Shown: positions 1 through 7,000, counted from the first letter of the stretch. The stretch is 15,272 nucleotides of DNA from Alphaproteobacteria bacterium UBA4588 (GCA_002387605.1 DGJU01000027.1:23263-38534); one strand, 5' to 3'. Notes: a model not told the origin generated them from the letters alone. Numbers and translations are program-made.

Positions 1-933
1 GCAGATGTGGCCCATCTAAAACAGCTTGTTGGTGCGTGTGATATCGTTCTGGAAAATTTCCGTCCGGGCGTTCTGGCTCGTTTAGGGCTGGGATATGAGG
101 ACCTTAACGCGGTAAACCCTAGATTAATTTATTGCTCTATCTCTGGTTTTGGTCAGACCGGGCCAAATGCCAATAAAGGCGCGTTTGATGTGACCGTACA
201 AGGGTTTAGCGGATTGATGAGCGTCACCGGCGAGACCGGCGGCACACCGGTTAAGAGCGGTGTCCCCGTCGGTGATTTCTGCGCTGGACTTTATGCTGGC
301 TACACTATACTTGCGCGCCTGCTTCAGGCACAAAAGACTGGCAAGGGGGCTCATATTGACTGCACCATGCTAGGCGGGCTTATCGGGGTATCAGCTTTGC
401 AGACATCTGAGTATTTCGGCACCGGAAATACGCCTCAGGCTCTTGGCTCAGCCCATCCCCGCAATGCGCCTTACCGGGCATTCAGGGGTAGCGATGATTA
501 TTTCATAATTGCGGCTGGTAATGACCGTCTATGGGCAGAGGTTGCAGACGCAGCTGGCCTGCCCCACCTTACCACAGACCCGCGCTTTATCAGCCAAGTG
601 CTACGGGCAACTCATCAAGATGAGCTATTCGAATTGTTACAGCCAGAGTTTGAAAAAAAGACTGCCGCCTTTTGGCTGGAGGATATGGAGCGTCGCGGTG
701 TACCCTGCTCGCCTATCAACACCTACCCCGATGCCCTGAATAGCGAACAGGTAGCGCATATGAATCTTGTGCGCCCGCTTCACCTTCCAAACGGCGCTGA
801 AACCCGCACCACAGCCTTCCCGATTGCCATGACTGGCTTTGAATTCGATATTTACCGGTCGCCGCCAATGCTTGGCGCACATAATGAGGAGGTTGCCGCT
901 GACTGGCTAAGCGAACCTGCCAAAGGAGCGTAA
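1..933 (+). CDS. CaiB/BaiF family (class III) CoA-transferase, 5'-truncated
   Basis: The reading frame is open from base 1 and the first codons (A-D-V-A-H-L-K) already lie inside the family domain, so the N-terminus, probably about 90-100 residues, is outside the window. The GTG at base 7 is not a credible start. Visible family marks are ENFRPG near codon 19, GFGQTGP near codon 49 and the GVPVGDFCAGLYAG segment. Class III CoA-transferases move CoA between carboxylic acids through an aspartyl-CoA thioester, and the family also contains racemases. The segment that usually reads GQxIDVSMLD reads GAHIDCTMLG here, with Gly encoded at bases 373-375 where the catalytic Asp is expected. The downstream segment SEYFGTG...LGSAHPRNAPY looks like an intact subfamily signature, so this is not obvious decay. 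It lies 3 bp before the crotonase gene, whose ribosome binding site is inside its 3' end. Family assignment is secure; the substrate is unknown. Confidence 0.9.
   Translation, partial: ADVAHLKQLVGACDIVLENFRPGVLARLGLGYEDLNAVNPRLIYCSISGFGQTGPNANKGAFDVTVQGFSGLMSVTGETGGTPVKSGVPVGDFCAGLYAGYTILARLLQAQKTGKGAHIDCTMLGGLIGVSALQTSEYFGTGNTPQALGSAHPRNAPYRAFRGSDDYFIIAAGNDRLWAEVADAAGLPHLTTDPRFISQVLRATHQDELFELLQPEFEKKTAAFWLEDMERRGVPCSPINTYPDALNSEQVAHMNLVRPLHLPNGAETRTTAFPIAMTGFEFDIYRSPPMLGAHNEEVAADWLSEPAKGA
922..928 (+). promoter_or_regulatory. Ribosome binding site of the crotonase gene
   Basis: AAAGGAG lies 8 bases before the ATG at 937 and inside the last codons of the CoA-transferase gene. It fixes the downstream start and indicates that the two genes are translated from one mRNA. 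Confidence 0.7.
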
Positions 934-936
934 GAG

Positions 937-1686
937 ATGAGTACCGTAACATTTGCACAGCACGGGGCTATCGCAAAGATTACCCTGAATAGACCAGACA
1001 AGCTCAATGCGTTTTCAGCAGAACTTGTTCATGATCTGACACAAGCCATTAGCAAAGCCGCCGCATCCGGAGCGCGGCTGGCACTGTTTCAGGCCGAGGG
1101 TAAGGGGTTTTCTGGCGGCTTTGACCTTAGTTCGATTGAACAGGAGACAGATGGCGACCTTGTCTTGCGCTTTATCCAAATAGAGCAAATGCTGCAGGCC
1201 GTCTATCATGCGCCGCTCGCCACTATGGCTATTGTGCATGGTGCTTGTTATGGGGCAGCAGCCGATTTGGTAGCAGCCTGTCAGTGGCGCGTTGCAACAT
1301 CTGATGCCCGTTTCCGTATTCCCGGGCCGCGTTTTGGGCTAGCGCTCGGCACCCGAAGACTAGCCGAACTTGTTGGTGAGGATAGATACCGCCAGCTTGT
1401 CTTGCGCACGAAACCGTTCGATGCGGCTGAAGCTCTTTGTGCTGGCGTCATCACCCACATAGCTGGACAGGAAGAGTGGGAGAGCATAACCCAAAATGTA
1501 TTGGCTGAGGTAAGCGCGCTCGACCCCCTCACCTTCACCCGCATTTCATCACAACTGCGCCGCGAGATGAAGGACGCTGATCTGGCTGAACTTGTTCGCT
1601 CTGCTACTGATGGCTCGGTAAAAGCCCGTATCCTTGCTTATGTGGACGAAATGGCAGCCATTAGAGCTAGCCACAATAATTCTTGA
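937..1686 (+). CDS. Enoyl-CoA hydratase/isomerase (crotonase) family protein
   Basis: This 249-residue protein has the length and order of a crotonase-fold enzyme acting on acyl-CoA thioesters. The N-terminal strand and NRPDKLNAF (18-26) are followed by the first oxyanion-hole segment GKGFSGGFDL (55-64) and the second, IVHGACYGAAADL (99-111). Aligned by eye to rat mitochondrial enoyl-CoA hydratase, the position of the first catalytic Glu (CEL) is Asp110 and that of the second (QPE) is Gly130. The oxyanion hole should still stabilise a thioester enolate, but classical hydration looks unlikely. An isomerase, hydrolase or decarboxylase-like activity is possible. It is separated from the CoA-transferase by only 3 bp and has a good ribosome binding site, so both probably act on the same acyl-CoA. 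Fold assignment is firm, the reaction is not. Confidence 0.9.
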   Translation: MSTVTFAQHGAIAKITLNRPDKLNAFSAELVHDLTQAISKAAASGARLALFQAEGKGFSGGFDLSSIEQETDGDLVLRFIQIEQMLQAVYHAPLATMAIVHGACYGAAADLVAACQWRVATSDARFRIPGPRFGLALGTRRLAELVGEDRYRQLVLRTKPFDAAEALCAGVITHIAGQEEWESITQNVLAEVSALDPLTFTRISSQLRREMKDADLAELVRSATDGSVKARILAYVDEMAAIRASHNNS

Positions 1687-1719
1687 TGATTTTAACGAAA
1701 GCTTTGTTCATACTAGTTT

Positions 1720-2469
1720 ATGACCTTTTCTCTTATAGCGCGTGATGAAATAACAGGGTTTTACGGCATTGCGGTTGCAAGCCGGTTTTTTGCGGTTGGC
1801 GCAACCATTCCCCATTTTGGTCAGAACTGCGCTGTTGCATCGCAAGCCCTTGTAAATCCTATGTGGGGCGTTGCAGGGCGTGAACATCTATCAGCTGGCA
1901 TGTCTGCTAGCGAAGCGCTGAATGCAACCAAGATACTGGATAATGGTCAGTCACAACGCCAAGTTCACATGATTGACCAGAGGGGTAGAACAGCTGCTCA
2001 TACAGGGGCTGATTGCATAGGCTGGGCAGGCCATCTTACAGCAGACGGCGTATCGGTTGCCGGTAATATGCTGGAAAATGACCAGGTGATTGCCGCTATG
2101 ATGCAGTATTATAACGACCATAAAACAGTAGAATTTGCGAGCCGTATTTTGGGCGCCATGCAGGCTGGCGAAAGCGCTGGAGGCGATAGTCGAGGCCGGC
2201 AATCAGCAAGCCTAACCATTCATCGCGGTGAGCTATTTCCCTGGCTTGATTTACGCTCAGATGACCATGACGCGCCGCTGGATGAAATTGAAAGATTATT
2301 GGCTGTCGCGCAGGAACGCTATATTCATTTTACTGAATTAATGGGACATTCTGATAATTTTAGCGGCAGAGCTGATAGAACCAAAATTGATGCGGCGATA
2401 GAACAAGGTGAGAAGGAGCGCCGGCAAAAAGGAATTATGTCAGCCTCACGGGCAACAACAAAATCCTAA
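1720..2469 (+). CDS. DUF1028 family protein
   Basis: The 249-residue product matches the DUF1028 family from end to end: TFSLIARD at the N-terminus, GIAVASRFFAVG (16-27), a central HTGADCIGWAGH (94-105), AGNML (114-118) and GGDSRGRQSA (154-163). The family is thought to have an Ntn-hydrolase-like fold; its reaction is not established to my knowledge. No signal peptide or membrane segment is visible, so it is probably cytoplasmic. It follows the crotonase gene by 33 bp on the same strand, without a clear terminator between them and with no strong Shine-Dalgarno sequence. It may therefore belong to the same transcription unit and help hydrolyse an amide or ester linked to that pathway (inference). 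The charged C-terminal tail after about residue 200 looks poorly conserved. It converges on the SDR gene. Confidence 0.88.
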   Translation: MTFSLIARDEITGFYGIAVASRFFAVGATIPHFGQNCAVASQALVNPMWGVAGREHLSAGMSASEALNATKILDNGQSQRQVHMIDQRGRTAAHTGADCIGWAGHLTADGVSVAGNMLENDQVIAAMMQYYNDHKTVEFASRILGAMQAGESAGGDSRGRQSASLTIHRGELFPWLDLRSDDHDAPLDEIERLLAVAQERYIHFTELMGHSDNFSGRADRTKIDAAIEQGEKERRQKGIMSASRATTKS

Positions 2470-2511
2470 CCTAACAGGGGCCAAGTTATCGCCCCGCACT
2501 ACCCGTTCACA

Positions 2512-3297
2512 TTAAAAATAGCCCTTGGTTGCCCCGCCATCAACACTGATGCCCGTGCCATGAATATGACGTGCTTCAGCGCGGCACAGAAAGCCAACAA
2601 TGCCAGAAACATCTTCTGGCTGGCCAAGCCGCCTGATGCCCTCTGCCTTGATCCGTTCTTTCATGACATCTTCAATTGATTTATCTTCATCTTTGGCACG
2701 GGTCGCAAGCAATCCTGTTAATCTGTCTGTTTCTGTCTGCCCCGGATGTATCCAGTTAACATTAACATCATCAACCAGTCCCTGACCGGCCAGCGCTTTG
2801 GTATAATTTGCCAAAGCGGCATTCACCGAACCACCTACCATGAATTTAGGATCGGGGGTCCGCGCGGCGCTGCCAATAATCATAATAACAGTACCTGAAT
2901 TCGCTTTCAGGCTCGGCCAGAAGAGCCGCGATAGCCGAACGCCTGCATGAAATTTAAGCGCAAACCCATCAAGATAATCACCATCTGGTTGGTCAGGAAA
3001 TACACCGCCCTTTGTTGCGCCTGCGCTATGAATCAGAATATTACATTTCTGAAATGCATCCAGATGGGCTGCAAAAGCAGCGTTGCATCCCTCAGGGGTT
3101 GCAAGATCGCCTGCATATCCGCGAATAACGCTGCTGGTTTCTGCTTCGATCTCAGCAATGGCTTTCTGAATTTGCTGATTATCTCTGCCAGAAATCATGA
3201 CATCTGCACCGTCACCTGCAAGCTGCTTGGCAATCGCTAGCCCAATGCCTCTGCTGCCACCGGAGATAAACGCTGCCTGTGAAGAAAGTGGTTTCAT
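2512..3297 (-). CDS. SDR (short-chain dehydrogenase/reductase) family protein with atypical active site
   Basis: About 261 residues. The Rossmann nucleotide-binding motif GGSRGIG lies at 14-20 (numbered from the first of two tandem ATGs), HSAG at 91-94 replaces NNAG, and the C-terminal HIHGTGISVDGG (245-256) is a typical classical-SDR ending. The catalytic Ser is present (Ser144 in IIGSAAR), but the YxxxK positions read Gly156 and Asn160 (GGSVNAAL) and the usual active-site Asn is His118. Normal carbonyl reduction through Tyr/Lys is therefore doubtful. I recall NAAL-containing SDR subfamilies, so this may be a lineage rather than a mutant. The upstream sequence AGCGAGGTAT places GAGG too close to the first ATG (3300) and at good spacing from the second (3297), so I chose the second. 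It starts about 10 bp after the kinase stop, so the two form an operon. Confidence 0.9.
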   Translation of the reverse strand: MKPLSSQAAFISGGSRGIGLAIAKQLAGDGADVMISGRDNQQIQKAIAEIEAETSSVIRGYAGDLATPEGCNAAFAAHLDAFQKCNILIHSAGATKGGVFPDQPDGDYLDGFALKFHAGVRLSRLFWPSLKANSGTVIMIIGSAARTPDPKFMVGGSVNAALANYTKALAGQGLVDDVNVNWIHPGQTETDRLTGLLATRAKDEDKSIEDVMKERIKAEGIRRLGQPEDVSGIVGFLCRAEARHIHGTGISVDGGATKGYF

Positions 3298-3310
3298 CAT
3301 ATACCTCGCT

Positions 3311-4234
3311 TTACGGAAATAATTCTTCTGGGAAATGGTTTTGTGGGATCAGCGCCCCATTCTGGGTTACCACGATTGCTGAACATTGCTGAGCATTTAT
3401 AATCGCATCATCCATCTTTTTGCCGGCCGCCAGACACGCCATCAGCGCGCCGTTAAAGGCGTCACCAGCGGCCGTGCTATCAATGATATGCGCGACCGGT
3501 TCAGGAGAGATGAGATGTTGTTGTGATGCATCAGCTGACAATGTAGGGGCGGCGCCGTTTTTCACGATAACATGACCAGCACCCCATGAAAGATAACGCG
3601 CCGCAACATCAGCTGCATGTCTATCCCCAAAGGCAATACCCTCATCATCAAGGCTCGGCAAAACGATATCAGCAATACTGCCAGCCTCGGCAACACAAGC
3701 CCGCATGATATCAGCATTTTCCCATAATTTAGGGCGAATGTTTGAATCAAAAAATACAGTCTTATCAGGTGTTTTTGCGGCCTTTATCATCTGCAATAGC
3801 GCTGTACGCCCCTGCGGCGGTAAAATCGCCAGACTAATGCCAGACAGATAGATATACTGCGCTGTTGCCAGCTTATCTGCTAGCATTTCAGGCGCATCCA
3901 TCATCACGCGGGCAGCAGAATGTTCGCGCCAGTAACTAAAACTGCGCTCCCCATCACTCAGCTGAATCATATAAAGGCCAACAGTGCGATTTTCACTGCG
4001 GGGTATCATCTCGCATGAAATATTATGGCGTGCCATAAAAGCAATTATCTCATCAGATATTTGGTCCACACCAAGGCCTGTGTGAAATCCAACGCGCCAC
4101 TCATCGGGCAGAAACATCTGCGCGTAATACAGGCTGTTAAACACATCTCCGGCAAAGCCGCGCTGTAGCAAGTCTGGCGTTTTTGTTGCCGCCAGCTCCA
4201 CCATCACTTCACCAATACCAAGGCACGTCTTCAT
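3311..4234 (-). CDS. kdgK: PfkB family sugar kinase, probable 2-keto-3-deoxygluconate kinase
   Basis: Ribokinase/PfkB-family kinase, 307 residues from the chosen start. Visible motifs are the substrate-side GFAGDVFN (26-33), YWREHSAAR (101-109), FDSNIRPKLW (162-171) and the C-terminal anion-hole motif STAAGDAFNG (253-262), in which Asp258 is the expected catalytic base. The YxRxxSA and FDxNxRPxLW segments and the TAAGD form resemble KdgK, which phosphorylates 2-keto-3-deoxygluconate to KDPG in the cytoplasm for Entner-Doudoroff breakdown of uronates and aldonates. An in-frame ATG at 4255 would add 7 residues. The purine-rich GAGGTTAGGGAA just before the ATG at 4234 and the MKTCLGIGEVMVEL family start favour the shorter form. 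It is followed by the SDR gene after about 10 bp. Family is certain, exact sugar substrate moderately so. Confidence 0.85.
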   Translation of the reverse strand: MKTCLGIGEVMVELAATKTPDLLQRGFAGDVFNSLYYAQMFLPDEWRVGFHTGLGVDQISDEIIAFMARHNISCEMIPRSENRTVGLYMIQLSDGERSFSYWREHSAARVMMDAPEMLADKLATAQYIYLSGISLAILPPQGRTALLQMIKAAKTPDKTVFFDSNIRPKLWENADIMRACVAEAGSIADIVLPSLDDEGIAFGDRHAADVAARYLSWGAGHVIVKNGAAPTLSADASQQHLISPEPVAHIIDSTAAGDAFNGALMACLAAGKKMDDAIINAQQCSAIVVTQNGALIPQNHFPEELFP

Positions 4235-4314
4235 CACTTCCCTAACCTCAACCATTTATCGAACAGCGCTACCACGCCATCCATTATTAGCATTACGTAA
4301 ATTTTTAATGACAC

Positions 4315-4343
4315 CTTATAACATTATGATTTTATGTGCTTAA
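4315..4343 (-). promoter_or_regulatory. Weak candidate promoter for the kinase-SDR pair
   Basis: On the minus strand TATAAG (bases 4315-4320) sits 17 bp downstream of TTAAGC (4338-4343), inside the AT-rich 114-bp gap between the rhomboid stop and the kinase start. The -10 matches 5 of 6 consensus bases but the -35 only 3, so this is a suggestion only. Confidence 0.22.
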
Positions 4344-4348
4344 TTTTT

Positions 4349-5116
4349 TTAGCCCCAGGGACCCGTTTTTCGTTTAACCGAGGGAACAGAGCCACGTCTC
4401 AATGAAACTTTTTGGGCCGTACTCATGCCTGATGCAGTCAGTTTTGGTGCATTAAACTTCACATGCGGCTTTTTAAAGAAAGGAATGAGGGCAGCCCCTG
4501 CAACAGCGCCGCCAGCATGCGCCCAATAGGCAACCCCATCCGGCGCGCTCAATACGCCGCTAATCTGGCCAAACGCCCAGAGAGCAAAGATTGCGATAGC
4601 CGGAATATTCATGGTTCGAAAAAAGACAAAAAAGACGAACAGACACTTAAAATTAGCACGCGGAAATAGCATGACATACGCCAATATCATACCACTAACA
4701 GCCCCAGAAAACCCAACTAACGGCACTTCGGATGAGGTATCTGTAAAGCCATGCGCCAAATTTCCAGCAATGCCGCAAAGAATAACAAAAAACAGAAATT
4801 TTAACTTCCCCATTTTATCTTCAAGATTATCCCCAAGAAGATAGGCAACCCACAGATTTCCGGCGATATGCATAAAGCCGCCATGGCTCACCATTGCTGT
4901 TACAAGCGTTACGGATGGTGAGAATATATCCAGTGAGGCTGGTAGTTCTGCACCAAAGAAAAGGCGGGCGGGAATAAAGCCAACAGCATAGATAAATTCT
5001 GGCGGATTACCAAGCTGATAGCCAAAATACCACGCCATCATAAAACCGATTAACAACCAGTTAATCAGCGGTTTAGAGGCAGTTGGATTATCATCAAATA
5101 ACGGGAAGAAGAACAT
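4349..5116 (-). CDS. Rhomboid family intramembrane serine protease
   Basis: A 255-residue polytopic membrane protein with the full rhomboid catalytic signature. HxxxN is His83 and Asn87 in the segment HIAGNLWVAYLLGDNLE, the nucleophile is Ser137 in GFSG, and the catalytic His is His200 in YWAHAGG. Hydrophobic segments occur at about 18-35, 70-95, 107-122, 130-150, 157-180 and 195-213, consistent with a six-helix core. Rhomboids cleave substrate transmembrane helices within the inner membrane. The C-terminal 40 residues after FFKKP are basic, polar and probably cytoplasmic, ending in GPWG. It is the first gene of a leftward block but is 114 bp upstream of the kinase start, so cotranscription is uncertain. 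The start is at the beginning of a typical short N-terminus; no strong ribosome binding site is seen. Natural substrates cannot be predicted. Confidence 0.93.
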   Translation of the reverse strand: MFFFPLFDDNPTASKPLINWLLIGFMMAWYFGYQLGNPPEFIYAVGFIPARLFFGAELPASLDIFSPSVTLVTAMVSHGGFMHIAGNLWVAYLLGDNLEDKMGKLKFLFFVILCGIAGNLAHGFTDTSSEVPLVGFSGAVSGMILAYVMLFPRANFKCLFVFFVFFRTMNIPAIAIFALWAFGQISGVLSAPDGVAYWAHAGGAVAGAALIPFFKKPHVKFNAPKLTASGMSTAQKVSLRRGSVPSVKRKTGPWG

Positions 5117-5246
5117 AGATACCGTATAGAGGTGTGAATTTTCTAACGCCCCATAAAATCACGCAATGCCTGAAATGTCGACCCGTTAGATAAATCAGCA
5201 CGAGCCGGTATCGCTTACTCAGTCTGCAATAGCCCTCTTATCGCCA

Positions 5247-5273
5247 TTGACTTCATCTCCAATACGCTATTTC
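5247..5273 (+). promoter_or_regulatory. Candidate promoter for the DUF3833 lipoprotein-yciB unit
   Basis: TTGACT at 5247-5252 matches the -35 consensus at 5 of 6 positions and lies in the 189-bp divergent gap (5117-5305). The best -10 is the poor TATTTC at 5268-5273 with a short 15-bp spacer. The rest of the gap shows no other clear structure. Confidence 0.28.
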
Positions 5274-5289
5274 TAAGGTGAGGTGCCTG

Positions 5290-5297
5290 AAGGAGGA
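5290..5297 (+). promoter_or_regulatory. Strong ribosome binding site of the DUF3833 lipoprotein
   Basis: AAGGAGGA ends 8 bases before the ATG at 5306, the strongest Shine-Dalgarno sequence in the window. It supports the 5306 start over the internal Met11 and Met16. Confidence 0.75.
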
Positions 5298-5305
5298 CAA
5301 TTATA

Positions 5306-5965
5306 ATGAACCCCATTTTGACAAGATTATCACAGATGACGCGCTCTCCCATGAGGCGGTTCCTGCCTTTGGCAGCCTGTTTTGGCCTTACCCTGTCATT
5401 TTTATCAGCCTGCGCCCAAAATGATGTCACTGCATTAGATAAGAGGCGTCCCCTGCTATCATTAGAGGCGTTTTTTGCAGGTGATACGGTAGCTTACGGT
5501 ATTTTTGAAGATCGTTTTGGCAATCTGAAACGCCAGTTTCGAGTGAATATCACCGGCACGATAGAAGATGATGTCCTTATTCTGGATGAACAGTTTCTTT
5601 ATGATGATGGCGAGCGTAATAGCCGCATATGGCGCATCACGCGCACCGGCATAGATGAAAATGGTCATATCGCTTATGACGGCACAGCCGTTGATATTAA
5701 CGGAGTTGCAAGCGGTATTGTTGCCGGCAATGCCTTGAACTGGCGCTATGATGTTACGCTTGATATGGGCGGCACCCAGCTGGAAGTGCATTTTGATGAC
5801 TGGATTTATCAGCAGGATGAACATATCGCTCTGAACCGCGCCTATGTCAGCAAATATAACATTGATATCGGCTCAGTGAGCATTGTGTTTGTGCGCGGTG
5901 ATGCCGCCGCCGCTATTGGCCCGCTTAATCTTGAGAGCTGGTCACCTCCGGCCAGCTCATCATAG
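5306..5965 (+). CDS. DUF3833 family lipoprotein
   Basis: A 219-residue protein with a basic N-terminus, a hydrophobic stretch at about 19-34 and the lipobox LSAC with acylated Cys36. Asp is absent at the +2 position, so sorting to the outer membrane is expected if E. coli-like rules hold. The mature part matches the DUF3833 pattern: LEAFFAGDTVAYGIFEDRFG, then GTIEDDVLILDEQFLYDDGE, RIWRITRTG, a Gly/Asn-rich GNALNWRYDVTLDMGG and HFDDWIYQQDEHIALNRA near the C-terminus. The repetitive beta-strand pattern suggests a lipocalin-like barrel, but the function of the family is unknown to me. Its stop is 25 bp before yciB on the same strand, so both probably share a transcript, linking it to envelope biology. 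Confidence 0.9.
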   Translation: MNPILTRLSQMTRSPMRRFLPLAACFGLTLSFLSACAQNDVTALDKRRPLLSLEAFFAGDTVAYGIFEDRFGNLKRQFRVNITGTIEDDVLILDEQFLYDDGERNSRIWRITRTGIDENGHIAYDGTAVDINGVASGIVAGNALNWRYDVTLDMGGTQLEVHFDDWIYQQDEHIALNRAYVSKYNIDIGSVSIVFVRGDAAAAIGPLNLESWSPPASSS

Positions 5966-5990
5966 GGTTTTATCGTTAGGGTTCTCTGTC

Positions 5991-6539
5991 ATGAAATTAG
6001 GGCTGTTTTTCTTCGAAATATTACCACTAGCCGGGTTTTTTGTCGGGTTTCACTATGCCGGGCTATATGCGGCGGCTATCGCCTCCGCCCTGCTCGGGGG
6101 CATTGTCATGGGTGTTGGCTGGTATCGTGACAGGCGGATTGCACGCTTTCCGCTATTCTCGCTTCTCCTTTCATCAGGCTTGACCGCAGCAGCCCTTCTG
6201 CTTGAGGCCGATATTTTCATCAAAATTCAGCCAACATTATTTAATGGATTATTTGCTATTGTGTTGCTTGGCGGCATTATGATGGGCCGCGCGATGATGA
6301 AAGAATTTTTTGGTGCACAATTTAGCCTCACAGAAGCGACATGGCATCAGCTTAGCTTTAGGTGGGGCCTGTTTTTCTTAGTGCTTGCTCTATCGAATGA
6401 ATATGTATGGCGACATTATAGTGATTCTGACTGGGTAACCTTTAAGACTATCCTTGTCGCCCCGGCAAGCGGCCTGTTTATGCTGGCACAATTACCGCTG
6501 ACCCTACGCGGCAGAATACCCCATCATAACAACGACTAA
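5991..6539 (+). CDS. yciB: Inner-membrane septation/intracellular septation protein YciB (IspZ family)
   Basis: The 182-residue protein matches YciB/IspZ across its length: KLGLFFFEILPLAGFFVG at the N-terminus, then a D-rich loop with FIKIQPTLFNGLFA, a conserved GAQFSLTEATWHQLSFRWG segment and a C-terminal NEYVWRHYSDSDWVTFK helix-loop before the last hydrophobic stretch. About five membrane helices are visible. In other bacteria YciB is an inner-membrane protein connected with cell division and envelope synthesis. An upstream in-frame start at 5883 would overlap the lipoprotein gene by over 80 bp, so the ATG at 5991, with AGGG at 5978-5981 before it, is preferred. Its stop codon at 6537-6539 interlocks with the stop of the convergent ABM gene. 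Confidence 0.92.
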   Translation: MKLGLFFFEILPLAGFFVGFHYAGLYAAAIASALLGGIVMGVGWYRDRRIARFPLFSLLLSSGLTAAALLLEADIFIKIQPTLFNGLFAIVLLGGIMMGRAMMKEFFGAQFSLTEATWHQLSFRWGLFFLVLALSNEYVWRHYSDSDWVTFKTILVAPASGLFMLAQLPLTLRGRIPHHNND

Positions 6540-6853
6540 TCGGCATTATCTGCTGTAAAATCATAATCTCTTATAACAGAAGCAATACGGATTCTATATT
6601 TCTGAAAAACTGTTGTTTTTCCTGTTTCCTGAGCCGCTAAATGTTCGATATTCCGGCGCCAGCCAAGCAGCGACTCTTCATCTTCCCATGTAGAAATTGA
6701 GAGAAATTTTTTACTATCCATAAGACTCTGAAATCGTTCAACTGATAGGAAGCCGGGCTGTTCTAGCAAAAGAGGTTTTAGCTCAGCAGCCATGTCAAAA
6801 TAAGTATCGGCCTGACCCTCCTTTGGAGTAACTTCGAAAATGACAACAAACAT
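6536..6853 (-). CDS. Antibiotic biosynthesis monooxygenase (ABM) domain protein
   Basis: A 105-residue single-domain protein of the dimeric alpha/beta-barrel (ferredoxin-like) ABM superfamily. Evidence is the FVVIFEVTPKEG start, PGFLSVERFQS (about 34-44), LSISTWEDEESLLGWRRN and the EH...AQETG segment. Members include quinol monooxygenases such as YgiN, heme-degrading IsdG-type enzymes and uncharacterised housekeeping proteins; nothing here picks out a substrate. A longer reading from 6892 would add 13 residues, but AAGAGGA at 6861-6867 on the minus strand lies 7 bases before the ATG at 6853 and the family begins there. It converges on yciB with a 4-bp overlap of the two stop codons and is divergent from the acyl-CoA synthetase, with which it may share a regulatory region. 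Confidence 0.88.
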   Translation of the reverse strand: MFVVIFEVTPKEGQADTYFDMAAELKPLLLEQPGFLSVERFQSLMDSKKFLSISTWEDEESLLGWRRNIEHLAAQETGKTTVFQKYRIRIASVIRDYDFTADNAD

Positions 6854-6900
6854 ATGAAAATCCTCTTCAGAGTAAGACAGACGCTCTTGCAATAAATCCT

Positions 6901-6928
6901 ATCTTAAAGCGCTTATAGCTATGGTCAA
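6901..6928 (-). promoter_or_regulatory. Candidate promoter of the ABM gene
   Basis: On the minus strand TTGACC (bases 6923-6928) is separated by 16 bp from TAAGAT (6901-6906). The -35 matches 5 of 6 and the -10 4 of 6 consensus bases. The predicted leader before the ATG at 6853 is about 40 nt. The spacer overlaps the GCTAT repeat cluster. Confidence 0.3.
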
Positions 6929-6957
6929 ATGCTATGAAATTATTATAGCCTAGCTAT
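6915..6957. repeat. Cluster of GCTAT/ATAGC pentamers in the divergent promoter region
   Basis: Within 43 bp of the 147-bp divergent gap the pentamer GCTAT or its complement occurs five times: the palindrome ATAGCTAT (6915-6922), GCTAT (6931-6935), ATAGC (6945-6949) and GCTAT (6953-6957). The second and third form an inverted repeat with a 9-nt centre. This could be an operator for a dimeric regulator of the ABM and ligase genes, but AT-rich chance repetition is not excluded. Confidence 0.35.
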
Positions 6958-7000
6958 TCTTGTTAGCAGTGTTCGTGAACGAAAGTGAGTTAGCGGTCTT

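Noticed and set aside
7..9. GTG at base 7 as the start of the CoA-transferase
   Set aside because: The frame is open upstream of it to base 1 and the protein begins in the middle of the family domain; the real start lies outside the window.
2477..2495. Possible bidirectional terminator GGGGC-N9-GCCCC between the DUF1028 and SDR genes
   Set aside because: The stem is only 5 bp with a 9-nt loop and no T-run follows on either strand. It lies in the right place but is too weak to report as a terminator.
4256..4348. Rho-independent terminator after the rhomboid gene
   Set aside because: The region is AT-rich with only a CATTA/TAATG pair and no GC-rich stem, so I treat it as a weak promoter region.
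5883..5990. Upstream extension of the yciB reading frame
   Set aside because: It overlaps the lipoprotein gene and adds non-family sequence; the ATG at 5991 matches the family start.
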